Below are positions 18,163 to 25,344 of a DNA stretch of 64,000 nt, piece by piece. Position 1 is the stretch's first letter; each line of letters opens with the position of its first letter. This stretch comes from Peribacillus tepidiphilus. Lineage in GTDB: Bacteria > Bacillota > Bacilli > Bacillales > DSM-1321. A program made the translations under genes and the position numbers. Where the stretch lies: positions 1 through 64,000 of the forward strand of contig NZ_WIAQ01000010.1 of assembly GCF_009466385.1 (NCBI RefSeq), given 5' to 3'. The notes beneath the pieces were generated by a model. It ran no database searches. It was given only the letters and a program-made list of their open reading frames with translations, and was not told the origin of the DNA.

Positions 18163-18262
18163 ATTCGGACTATCATAGTCGATTACCTGCTGGCCCTGTC
18201 CGAATAACCTTCACATTCGGCCTATCATAGTCGATTACCTGCTGGTCCTGTCCAAATAGCCT
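18163..18262. repeat. Two direct copies of a 48-bp unit, period 52 bp
   Basis: ATTCGG.CTATCATAGTCG.. to ..CTGTCC.AATA.CCT occurs at 18163-18210 and again at 18215-18262 with only a few substitutions. Both ends of the unit (ATTCGGACTAT and the complement of CTGTCCGAATA) are partly palindromic. It is in a gene-free strip beside pseudogene remnants. Unlike the 21-bp arrays elsewhere in the window its period is 52 bp. Confidence 0.8.
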
Positions 18263-18419
18263 CTTATTTGTCTTGGTGGAAATATCTATAATATGTACAA
18301 TTACTAGTTGAATTACCACTATAAATCATTCCAAATTGACATACTGTCTATTAATAATTTCTATACTGTAAATTCATATGTGAAAGGTTCGTAAAAGTGT
18401 AGGAAATCTTGCTACATCT

Positions 18420-18557
18420 TTAAAGAAACAAACGATATTTCCTCTCTATTTTTCTAAACGCCATGACGCTCATATAAGCAGTATCTGTATTAGCAGGAAC
18501 AGGGTCAACCAAAGTTCTGAGTTCCTCGCTGACTGTAAAACAAACGTTGGTATTTTC
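18420..18557 (-). pseudogene. Remnant of a pyridoxamine 5'-phosphate oxidase-like (NimA-type) FMN-binding protein
   Basis: A 45-codon minus-strand stretch reads NVCFTVSEELRTLVDPVPANTDTAYMSVMAF and then RKIERKY. This pattern, NVCFTV....DPVPA.TDTAYMSVMAFG, is characteristic of the pyridoxamine 5'-phosphate oxidase-like protein family. A TAA interrupts the frame directly upstream and the C-terminal part is short, so this is a dead fragment. It occupies part of the gene-poor interval 17776-18662. Confidence 0.5.
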
Positions 18558-18662
18558 TTAGGATGAGATTCTAATTTAACAAAAAGATTTTTTTTGGAAG
18601 TGAAAGGATTATTTATAAGTACATCGTATTAGTAAGGTACTATAATATCGAAGGATGTGAAC

Positions 18663-19049
18663 ATGTTGATCCAACACTTTCGGGTAGCAAGACACTCAAA
18701 CGATTTGGAAAGAATAAGAGAATTTTATGTAGGGCTTTTGGAGCTAAAGGAAATCGGTTCGTTTAAAGATCATGAGGACTATAATGGCGTCATGCTTGGA
18801 CATGAGAATCATAGCTGGCATCTGGAATTTACGACGTCTCCTAAACCGCCAAATCGAGTCTCTGATCCAGATGATTTGTTGGTGTTTTACTATGAAGAAG
18901 AGACATTTTATAATCGTGCGGTTAAAAGGTTGATGGATGCTGGCATTGAAGTGGTAAAAGCGGAAAATCCATATTGGGATCGGGTAGGGAAAACCTTCTT
19001 AGACCCGGACGGAAATCGGATTGTTTTGTGTAACAAGAGATGGAATTAA
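18663..19049 (+). CDS. VOC-family (glyoxalase/bleomycin-resistance fold) protein
   Basis: A 128-aa single vicinal-oxygen-chelate domain. The beta-alpha-beta-beta-beta pattern is evident: HFRVARHSNDLERIREFYVGLLELKEIGSF, HSWHLEFTTSP, then GIEVVKAENPYWDRVGKTFLDPDGNRIVLCN with the C-terminal DPDGN motif. The metal ligands could be His6, His59-region and Glu residues. ATG 18663 has AAGGA 7 nt upstream; GTG 18657 is too close to it. No neighbour indicates a substrate; it is an isolated gene. Confidence 0.82.
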   Translation: MLIQHFRVARHSNDLERIREFYVGLLELKEIGSFKDHEDYNGVMLGHENHSWHLEFTTSPKPPNRVSDPDDLLVFYYEEETFYNRAVKRLMDAGIEVVKAENPYWDRVGKTFLDPDGNRIVLCNKRWN

Positions 19050-19236
19050 ATCTGTAAGAATATCAAGCAAAACTGGAGAAAATTTGTTCAGTTGTTTTTA
19101 TATCCTTTATTCTCATAGTACGGAGTGAAAACTCGCTCTTAAAGATGATGGTTTCTGATGTAGGCAAGAAGAAAGAGTGGAATTTTTTCTATGACCCCTT
19201 TAAAAAAGGAATTTTCTGATTATTATTGAATAAATA

Positions 19237-19251
19237 ATGAAAACGGTTACT
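19237..19251. promoter_or_regulatory. Candidate catabolite-responsive element (cre)
   Basis: ATGAAAACGGTTACT fits the Bacillus cre consensus WTGNAANCGNWNNCW at every defined position, 55 bp upstream of the methyltransferase start. CcpA control is inferred from this match only. Confidence 0.4.
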
Positions 19252-19305
19252 CTATAGAGTTTTACGGTGTAGACCAATGAATAGAGTGAAAAAGGGGTTG
19301 AATGA

Positions 19306-20352
19306 ATGGGATTATTTCAATTGAAGGAGGAAGAGTATCCGTTTAGCGAAGAGGATTTCGGTCATACGGAGCTAAGGCCTAACTACCGGATTGATTTACG
19401 GAACCCGACGAACGATGATCTGGACAAATTTATTAATGCAAACCTTGTTTCGGATTGGTCGCAGCTTACTTGGAAGGACGTCGGGAAGCCATATGAGGTG
19501 AAGTCTGTTGCCAAATCTAAGAAAGAATATGAGAAGGAATTTGGGAACATGTCCGTCAAAACTTCTTGGGAGTTCTTCAATCGTTCATTTCATGAATGGT
19601 TTGTGAAGGATGTGCCTTCAGAAATGGAGAAAAATAAAGCCGACTTGAAAAAGTATTTGTCACGTTTTCAGCTCCGTGATGTAAAGCTTGCGCTAGGAGA
19701 AACGATGCGGCTATCCTTGTGGAATTATGCTCATCGAATAGAAGACGGGATTTGGGATCCTCGTGGAAAACGAGCTCTATTCGAAGGGCTTGATGTGCAA
19801 AAGCCACGCATTTTATTTCTAGGAGCAGCCGAAGGGTATGAGGCAATGCAGCTACAGGCGATGTATCCAGGTGGAGAGGTAGTGCTAGTCGATTATGATG
19901 AATTTTGTAAGACGGATCGCTTCGGGCATTTCCCTGAAACGTACCCATTCTTAGGAAGCAACCCTGCAACCGGTCAACCAAAGGTTTGGTATAAAAATCA
20001 AATGAACATCGAATATGTAGTTGAGGATATTCGGAAACTGCCGTTCGGAAAAGAATTCGATATCGTCATTAGCGTTGGACTTCTTGAACACTTCCCTGAT
20101 GACTATAAACATGAAGTCATGGAATGGCACCGCAAATTTTTGAAGCCTGGTGGGTATGTGATCATGACGACGCCAAGACATCAGGTAAAATCTCGTCTGT
20201 TTTACATGATTATGGCTGATGTCATGAATCATACGTATCGCGAGTTGATGGACATTCGGCAGATGGGACTTTACGTATATGAAGGCGGATTTAATATTTT
20301 ACGTCATGGTTTTATCAAGGTGCACAACGGGATTGTTGCACAGCTGAGGTAG
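19306..20352 (+). CDS. Class I SAM-dependent methyltransferase, substrate unknown
   Basis: A 348-aa protein. The C-terminal half is a class I methyltransferase fold: motif I ILFLGAAEGYEAMQL (about 169-183, with GAAEG replacing the usual GCGxG), acidic loop VVLVDYDEF, motif IV region DIVISVGLLEHFPDDYKH and FLKPGGYVIMTTPRH. The 160-residue N-terminal half (FSEEDFGHTELRPNYRIDLRNP...) is helical and unrecognised. GGGGTTG-type ribosome binding sequence precedes ATG 19306. It is monocistronic with a terminator at 20393. The acceptor cannot be inferred. Confidence 0.8.
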   Translation: MGLFQLKEEEYPFSEEDFGHTELRPNYRIDLRNPTNDDLDKFINANLVSDWSQLTWKDVGKPYEVKSVAKSKKEYEKEFGNMSVKTSWEFFNRSFHEWFVKDVPSEMEKNKADLKKYLSRFQLRDVKLALGETMRLSLWNYAHRIEDGIWDPRGKRALFEGLDVQKPRILFLGAAEGYEAMQLQAMYPGGEVVLVDYDEFCKTDRFGHFPETYPFLGSNPATGQPKVWYKNQMNIEYVVEDIRKLPFGKEFDIVISVGLLEHFPDDYKHEVMEWHRKFLKPGGYVIMTTPRHQVKSRLFYMIMADVMNHTYRELMDIRQMGLYVYEGGFNILRHGFIKVHNGIVAQLR

Positions 20353-20392
20353 CTAGTAGGAATTAGACAAACAAATTTTTGACTTTAAACTG

Positions 20393-20417
20393 AGAGAGGG
20401 TAGGATCCTCTCTTTAT
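20393..20417 (+). terminator. Terminator after the methyltransferase gene
   Basis: AGAGAGG and CCTCTCT pair around GTAGGAT and are followed by TTATT. Confidence 0.75.
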
Positions 20418-20506
20418 TCATGAATATTGTGTGTTTCGGTTGAGGAATAAGAAAAAGGTGATATTATGCTATTAGATGTATCCATTGCAATTGTTTCTAG
20501 TTTTTA

Positions 20507-21379
20507 TAATAAAGGCTCTTTTCGTAAAGGTTGTTGCTTTCTTGACCATACTTATAAAGGCTGACATAATGCGGTCAGGAGGCGTTCAAGTATGTGGTTA
20601 GATGTTTATGAACATTTCAGCGAATTAACCGAATCCGAGCAATTAGCGTTGTTCAATGCAATGAAGCAAGACCTATTTCCAGATGACCCAAGCAAGATTA
20701 CGAAGCTATTGAAAGATATTCGTGAAGCTCGTTTTGCATCTGGAATGGGTTGTGTTCATTGTGGAAGCACTTCTGTTAAGCGGAACGGCAAAATATAAAA
20801 CACGCCAACGCTATCTATGTAAGGATTGTGGTAAGACCTTTAACGATATGACAAACAAGCCATTTTCAGGCTCTCGTTATCCTGAAAGATGGGTTAAGTA
20901 CATTGAATTAATGGTAGAAGGTTATACTTTGCCTAAAATTGCTGAACGCCTTACATTGCGTTTTTCGGCTATGTTATTATACGATACCCCGTACCCTACA
21001 CATCTCCACTGCATTTTATTGGAGACATAAAATATTGAACGCATTAGGTAGTCGAAGTTCGCTTTAATTAAGGGGTTAAAACACGAAGCGGTTAATGTTA
21101 GTAAAGAAGGGTATGTCAAAAAAGGCATATTCCACGTTCAACACGTCAATAACTTTCATAAACGCTTGGAAGATTGGGTGGTTAGGTTTCAAGGTGTGGC
21201 TACTAAATATCTTGATAACTACCTTTATTGGTTCCGTTGGCTTGAATTAGGGAAGAATATAGCATTTGAAAAACGAGTAGAACAACTGCTTATTTCAGCG
21301 TGCCGAAAATCGAATAAAAATACAGTTGAAGCTCTACGAAAAACTGCATAATAAAAGCCCCTAAAAAGAGTCCTTATTA
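20507..21379 (+). mobile_element. Degenerate IS1595-family insertion sequence
   Basis: Terminal inverted repeats are TAATAAAGGCTCTTTT at 20507-20522 and, on the other strand, TAATAAGGACTCTTTT ending at 21379. They enclose a broken IS1595-type transposase gene. The length of about 870 bp is below the roughly 1 kb of intact elements. No unambiguous 8-bp target duplication was found. The right repeat overlaps the last codons of the small gene at 21377-21541. Confidence 0.8.
20592..21351 (+). pseudogene. IS1595-family transposase, frameshifted and internally deleted
   Basis: The reading begins MWLDVYEHFSELTESEQLALF and contains the zinc-ribbon half CVHCGSTSVKRNG, then an extra A near 20795 shifts the frame before KYKTRQRYLCKDCGKTFND. 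Around 20960-21000 an insertion of about 40 bp separates AERL from HISTAFYWRHKILNALGS. After 21050 most of the DDE core is missing and the tail resumes with IFHVQHVNNFHKRLEDW, FQGVATKYLDNYLYWFRWLE. At least three lesions make it inactive. Confidence 0.88.
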
Positions 21380-21541
21380 ATATAGTAAATTCACTGTAAC
21401 CAATCCTATGATGCTAATACTGTACAACGACCACGCAATGATTTTGTTATTTTTGGATACCTCCTTGTTCTTAAATACTTTGATAAATTTGTATGACATA
21501 AATAAAAACGCAAATATAGATAATAAGAAAATTTGGCTCAT
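21377..21541 (-). CDS. Small two-helix membrane protein (54 aa)
   Basis: The minus strand encodes 54 residues starting at ATG 21541, with ATGGAGGT about 10 nt upstream. Helix 1 is MSQIFLLSIFAFLFMSY, then a basic linker FIKVFKNKEVSKNNK, and helix 2 is WSLYSISIIGLVTVNLLY to the end. The codon pattern and ribosome binding site make it a more convincing gene than the overlapping 70-codon plus-strand ORF. I do not recognise the family; two-helix proteins of this size are common and often stress related or toxin-like. It directly abuts the IS1595 remnant. Confidence 0.6.
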   Translation of the reverse strand: MSQIFLLSIFAFLFMSYKFIKVFKNKEVSKNNKIIAWSLYSISIIGLVTVNLLY

Positions 21542-21715
21542 TTTTTATAGACCTCCATTTAATGGCAAATTTTTGATTTATTTCTATATTAACAAAAATT
21601 TCAAATACATCAATATTTAATAGCAACAAAGTTTACGAAAACAACCTTAATAAAAGATTGTTTAAGATCCATGGACTAATAAGCTGATGAGTAAAGTCCA
21701 AGAAAGGAACCATAT

Positions 21716-22270
21716 ATGACGATCCCAATTTTAGAAACAAAGTGATTAAAATTGGTAGAGATAAAAAAAGAGCATGCAAAAAGGATTTATGAAATCCTGT
21801 CTTTAGAAGAGGTCACAAGACAGTATGGCATGGACTCTGTGAAAAACTTAGAGGATGCTTATGAGTTAGTGGACTTGTTTAACTCTAACTTTGTAGAAAA
21901 GCGAGGAATGCGTTGGGGCATTGTCATAAAAGAATCCGATCTGTTCATAGGCACAATCGGTTTAAATGCGTTGCAAACGAGACATAAGAGAGCTGAGATT
22001 GGCTATGAAATTCACCCGGATTATTGGCGTAAAGGGTTTGCTTCAGAAGCGGTGAAAGAAGTTTTAAGGTATGGATTTGAAGAGCTGGATCTGTATCGGA
22101 TCGGAGCCGTGACGTTTTTGAACAATGAGGCCTCTTCTAACTTATTGTTGAAGCTGGGATTTCAAAAAGAAGGATTGCTAAGGGGCTATATCCATCAAGG
22201 AAATGCCTCTCATGATACGTTTGTGTTTTCGATGATTAAACAAGATTGGCTGAAAATGCAACAGATTTGA
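21716..22270 (+). pseudogene. GNAT N-acetyltransferase (RimJ/RimL type) with an in-frame TGA at codon 10
   Basis: From ATG 21716, preceded by AAGAAAGGA, the frame reads MTIPILETK, then TGA (21743-21745), then LKLVEIKKEHAKRIYEILS and a complete acetyltransferase domain (GYEIHPDYWRKGFASEAVKEVLRYGFEEL, NNEASSNLLLKLGFQKEGLLRGY). The normal family start is ET.RL.LR, so TGA replaces the conserved Arg (probably CGA). Translation might restart at TTG 21752, giving 172 aa without the first beta strand. Sequencing error and a true nonsense mutation cannot be told apart here. Confidence 0.75.
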
Positions 22271-22363
22271 GAGAGCATCTGGTGATAGAGGGATTAGTGT
22301 AAAAGGTAAACTAAGACACATCAAAATAAAACCGTTTAAGTGGATTTATTGGCCATTAAACAA

Positions 22364-22526
22364 AAATATCGGTCGTCGTAAGGAATATATCGGTCATCAG
22401 AAGCAAAATATCGGTCGTCGTAAGGAATATATCGGTCATCAGCACCAAAATATCGGCCGTCAACTGGATTATATCGGCCGTCAACATTAAAATATCGGTC
22501 ATCAAGCGGATCTATCGGTCGTTCCG
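22364..22526 (+). repeat. Tandem array A1, 21-bp period, core ATATCGGTC
   Basis: Eight units start at 22364, 22385, 22406, 22427, 22448, 22469, 22490 and about 22511. Each carries ATATCGG[T/C]C[G/A]TC followed by a variable 8-9-nt tail. The period is exactly 21 bp. Units alternate AAATATC and ATATATC in the first half. The same core occurs in opposite orientation at 27727-27890. The array fills the spacer between the GNAT remnant and the gene at 22565. Confidence 0.9.
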
Positions 22527-22564
22527 ATTAGGCGGTTGCCTTTACAGCTTAGAAAGGAGTTATT

Positions 22565-23008
22565 ATGGTAAAGATATCGGTTCATTTGGCATTGCTTATT
22601 GAGAGTGTGCGAGCTAATGGCATCGATCAAGAAGAGATGCTTCATCTATTAGAGAAGCGTGATTATTCACGTTTCCAAGAGGTTTTGGAAGGTTTATCAG
22701 ACTGGGAAGAGCTAGGTGAGTTTTATCATAATGACCCAAGCACATGTAAACGTGCCATTCTTGAAGGCTATCAAGTGAAGTTTTTAACCAAAGGCGGTTT
22801 AAAATCGTTTTTGAAAGTGAAATATCATCTTGAGGCCGGCAAAGATTTTGAGGAAGCCGAAAGTGCTTTGCATGGTATTCATCTGTCGAGTACTGACATG
22901 GAGACTCTTCGTTCAGCCCTCTCCATCAACTGGACCATTGTAGAAGTAGACTTTGATGAGGAGAAGGCTGTACATGTCATTCGTATAGAGCAAACCTATA
23001 AAAATTAA
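22565..23008 (+). CDS. Conserved-looking hypothetical protein (147 aa)
   Basis: I do not recognise this protein. It begins at ATG 22565 with AGAAAGGAG 7 nt upstream. The N-terminal half is helical and acidic (GIDQEEMLHLLEKRDYSRFQEVLEGLSDWEELGEFY). The central part is basic (VKFLTKGGLKSFLKVKY). The C-terminus alternates hydrophobic residues (WTIVEVDFDEEKAVHVIRIEQ), suggesting a beta hairpin. No membrane segment or signal peptide. It is a single gene, preceded by the 21-bp array and ending in a hairpin shared with the convergent amylase gene. Confidence 0.72.
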   Translation: MVKISVHLALLIESVRANGIDQEEMLHLLEKRDYSRFQEVLEGLSDWEELGEFYHNDPSTCKRAILEGYQVKFLTKGGLKSFLKVKYHLEAGKDFEEAESALHGIHLSSTDMETLRSALSINWTIVEVDFDEEKAVHVIRIEQTYKN

Positions 23009-23036
23009 GGGGTTTGACCTTGGGGTCAGACCCCTT
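23007..23036. terminator. Bidirectional hairpin between convergent genes
   Basis: AAGGGGTTTGACC and GGTCAGACCCCTT are near-perfect complements over a short loop. It overlaps both the stop codon of the 22565 gene and the end of the amylase gene, so it probably terminates both. Confidence 0.7.
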
Positions 23037-24483
23037 TATGCGCCCAAACAGAAACGCTTCTTCCATTAACAGGGAAAGTGGCGAATCCATTCTCTTCGAT
23101 GAGAATACGTTCCGGTCGGTTATTCGTTAAATCGATCCATACTTCTCCTCTTCGATGTTCTCCGACAAACATGCGCTTTTCTCCATGATCACCATTAGAT
23201 AGAACGACTGCACACCCGGAATCGGGAAATTCCCCAGTGCCGTGTCTTACCCAGCCAATGATATTAGGATGGTCAAAATAATCCCTTTGATCCCCATAAG
23301 CCTTGTGAAAGCGAGCATATAAAAGGGGATCGATTTTATTTTGGATGGAAGGTATGGGTTCGGGTCCTCCTATACCGAAGTAATCTCCATAAAAAACACA
23401 CGGATATCCATCCTTGCGAAGCAATATCAAGGCATAAGCAATCGGTTTAAACCAATCCTCCACCCAAGATTCAAGGGCTTCGTTAGGCTGTGAATCATGA
23501 TTATCTACGAACGTTACGGCATGAAGAGGATGAGCTTGTACAATAGTTTGATCAAAAATGGTTCGTAAATCGAATTGTCGACCAGCTTTTGACGCTGAAT
23601 AGAAATGAAAATGAAGCTGCACATCAAAAATATCGATTTGATAGTCGGTTTGACTGAGAAATTCCTGGCATACGGTAAGGTCCGATTTCCAAAACTCACC
23701 GACAAGATAGAAATTCTCTCCGCAATGCTTTAGCATTTCTTTTGTAAACTCATGGATGAAATCATAGTGAATGTGTTTAATGGCATCTAGACGAAACCCG
23801 TTGCACTGTAATGTATCAGCCAGCCATTTTCCCCAACGAATCATTTCTTTTCGGACATCGGGATGATTGTAATCAATATTGGCAAACATTAAATAATCAT
23901 AGTTTCCAAACTCATGATCAACGTTTTTGTTCCAATCTTTATAATCTCCTAGTATGCGAAATACTCCAGTTCGTCCACTTTTTGCATCGTAATCCGTACC
24001 GTTGAAATGTTCAAAGCTCCATGTGAAATGGGAGTAGCGATTGCCTCTTCCTGGGAACGTAAACTTTGTCCATCCTTCAATAGTAAAGGGTTCTGAAATT
24101 TCTTCAGTTCGATCAAGCGGATTGACTTCAATCACAGAAAAAAGCTCCGTTTCATCCGCACCTGCCTTATGATTCATCACAACATCGACATATACACCTA
24201 TTCCTAGCTCCCGACAAGCCTGTAAGGCCTCCAAGAGCTCTTCTTTTGTTCCATACTTCGTTCTTACAGTCCCTTTTTGATCAAATTCACCAAGATCATA
24301 CAAATCATAGGCACCATATCCGTTATCGTCTTTTGATAATCCCTTTGTAACAGGTGGAATCCATACGCTGTCTATATATTTTTCTTTAAGAATAGGTGCA
24401 AGCTGCTTCAGGCGGTTCCAATGAGTACCGTCCGGTTCAACATGCCACTCAAAAAATTGCATCATGGTGTGATTGCGCTCCAT
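23026..24483 (-). CDS. Cytoplasmic alpha-amylase (GH13_5 type)
   Basis: A 485-aa GH13 alpha-amylase hydrolysing internal alpha-1,4 bonds of maltodextrins. Conserved regions: VDVVMNHKAG (about 99-108), GFRLDAIKHI with nucleophile Asp233, VGEFW with acid/base Glu263, and FVDNHD with Asp330. The start at ATG 24483 follows GGGAGGT; the upstream in-frame extension is not needed. There is no signal peptide, so it acts inside the cell, like E. coli AmyA, on imported oligosaccharides. No maltose transport genes are nearby. Confidence 0.92.
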   Translation of the reverse strand: MERNHTMMQFFEWHVEPDGTHWNRLKQLAPILKEKYIDSVWIPPVTKGLSKDDNGYGAYDLYDLGEFDQKGTVRTKYGTKEELLEALQACRELGIGVYVDVVMNHKAGADETELFSVIEVNPLDRTEEISEPFTIEGWTKFTFPGRGNRYSHFTWSFEHFNGTDYDAKSGRTGVFRILGDYKDWNKNVDHEFGNYDYLMFANIDYNHPDVRKEMIRWGKWLADTLQCNGFRLDAIKHIHYDFIHEFTKEMLKHCGENFYLVGEFWKSDLTVCQEFLSQTDYQIDIFDVQLHFHFYSASKAGRQFDLRTIFDQTIVQAHPLHAVTFVDNHDSQPNEALESWVEDWFKPIAYALILLRKDGYPCVFYGDYFGIGGPEPIPSIQNKIDPLLYARFHKAYGDQRDYFDHPNIIGWVRHGTGEFPDSGCAVVLSNGDHGEKRMFVGEHRRGEVWIDLTNNRPERILIEENGFATFPVNGRSVSVWAHKGV

Positions 24484-24543
24484 TTCAATACCTCCCACCT
24501 TCACTATTTTTTCCTCTAGAAGCCAAATAAACACGTCTGCAAT

Positions 24544-24584
24544 CTTAAGAAAGTCTTAAGATTTATACTCACTGATTATTAAGA
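24544..24584. promoter_or_regulatory. Direct TTAAGA repeats upstream of the response regulator gene
   Basis: CTTAAGA occurs at 24544 and 24555 (11 bp apart) and TTAAGA again at 24579, about two turns further. OmpR/PhoB-type regulators bind such 11-bp direct repeats, so this is a plausible autoregulatory site for the two-component operon starting at 24652. Confidence 0.5.
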
Positions 24585-24651
24585 TTTTCTGACTACAATG
24601 ATATCAGAAAATACAGAAATGATATAATTTGGAAAGGAGAGTGAGAGAAAT

Positions 24652-25344
24652 ATGAATGAATTTAATGTGCTGGTTGTTGATGATGAAAAAGAAATCCGTG
24701 ATGGAATTGAAATATATTTGAAAAATGAAGGCATTAAAGTCATTAAAGCTGCGGATGGAATTGAAGCAATCGAAAAACTAAATGAGCACACGATTCATCT
24801 CATTATTTTAGATGTCATGATGCCGCGGATGGACGGAATCTCGACGACTTTTAAAATTCGTGAGCAGAAGAATATCCCGATTATCATTTTAAGTGCCAAG
24901 AGTGAAGACACCGATAAAATCCTTGGGCTGCAGGTTGGGGCTGATGATTATGTAACGAAACCGTTTAACCCGCTTGAGCTTATTGCCCGGGTAAAATCAC
25001 AGCTGCGAAGATATGTCAAGCTTGGTACATATGAGGGGAAAAAGCAGGTAATTGATCTAAATGGCTTGACGTTGGATCAAGAGGCGAAAGAGGTCAAAAT
25101 ACATGGCGACCCTGTGAAGTTAACACCGATTGAATATCGGATTGTCGAACTTTTGATGACGAACGCAGGACGGGTTTTTTCCATTAATGACATTTATGAG
25201 CGGGTGTGGAAGGAACCTAGCTATAACGCTGAAAACACAGTTGCGGTGCATATACGGAAAATTCGTGAAAAAATTGAAATTGACCCAAAAAATCCAAGAT
25301 ATTTGAAAGTGGTGTGGGGAATTGGATATAAAATGGAAAAATAA
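24652..25344 (+). CDS. OmpR/PhoB-family response regulator
   Basis: A 230-aa two-domain regulator. The receiver has the acidic pair VVDDEKE (Asp10, Asp11), phospho-acceptor Asp54 (LIILDVMMPRMDG), Ser in IILSAKSED and Lys in YVTKPFNP. The C-terminal winged helix includes LTPIEYRIVELLMTNAGRVFS and NTVAVHIRKIREKIE. GGAAAGGAGAG precedes ATG 24652. The histidine kinase gene overlaps its 3' end, so the pair is co-translated. The stimulus is unknown; nearby genes give no clear target apart from possible self-regulation. Confidence 0.93.
   Translation: MNEFNVLVVDDEKEIRDGIEIYLKNEGIKVIKAADGIEAIEKLNEHTIHLIILDVMMPRMDGISTTFKIREQKNIPIIILSAKSEDTDKILGLQVGADDYVTKPFNPLELIARVKSQLRRYVKLGTYEGKKQVIDLNGLTLDQEAKEVKIHGDPVKLTPIEYRIVELLMTNAGRVFSINDIYERVWKEPSYNAENTVAVHIRKIREKIEIDPKNPRYLKVVWGIGYKMEK

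Noticed and set aside
21408-21620. 70-codon plus-strand ORF
   Set aside because: It is antisense to the better-supported 54-aa gene at 21377-21541 and lacks a ribosome binding site.
22364-22526. Translated heptad repeat protein from array A1
   Set aside because: Frames are open in places but no start with a ribosome binding site exists and the equivalent array A2 alternates 20/21 bp, breaking any frame.
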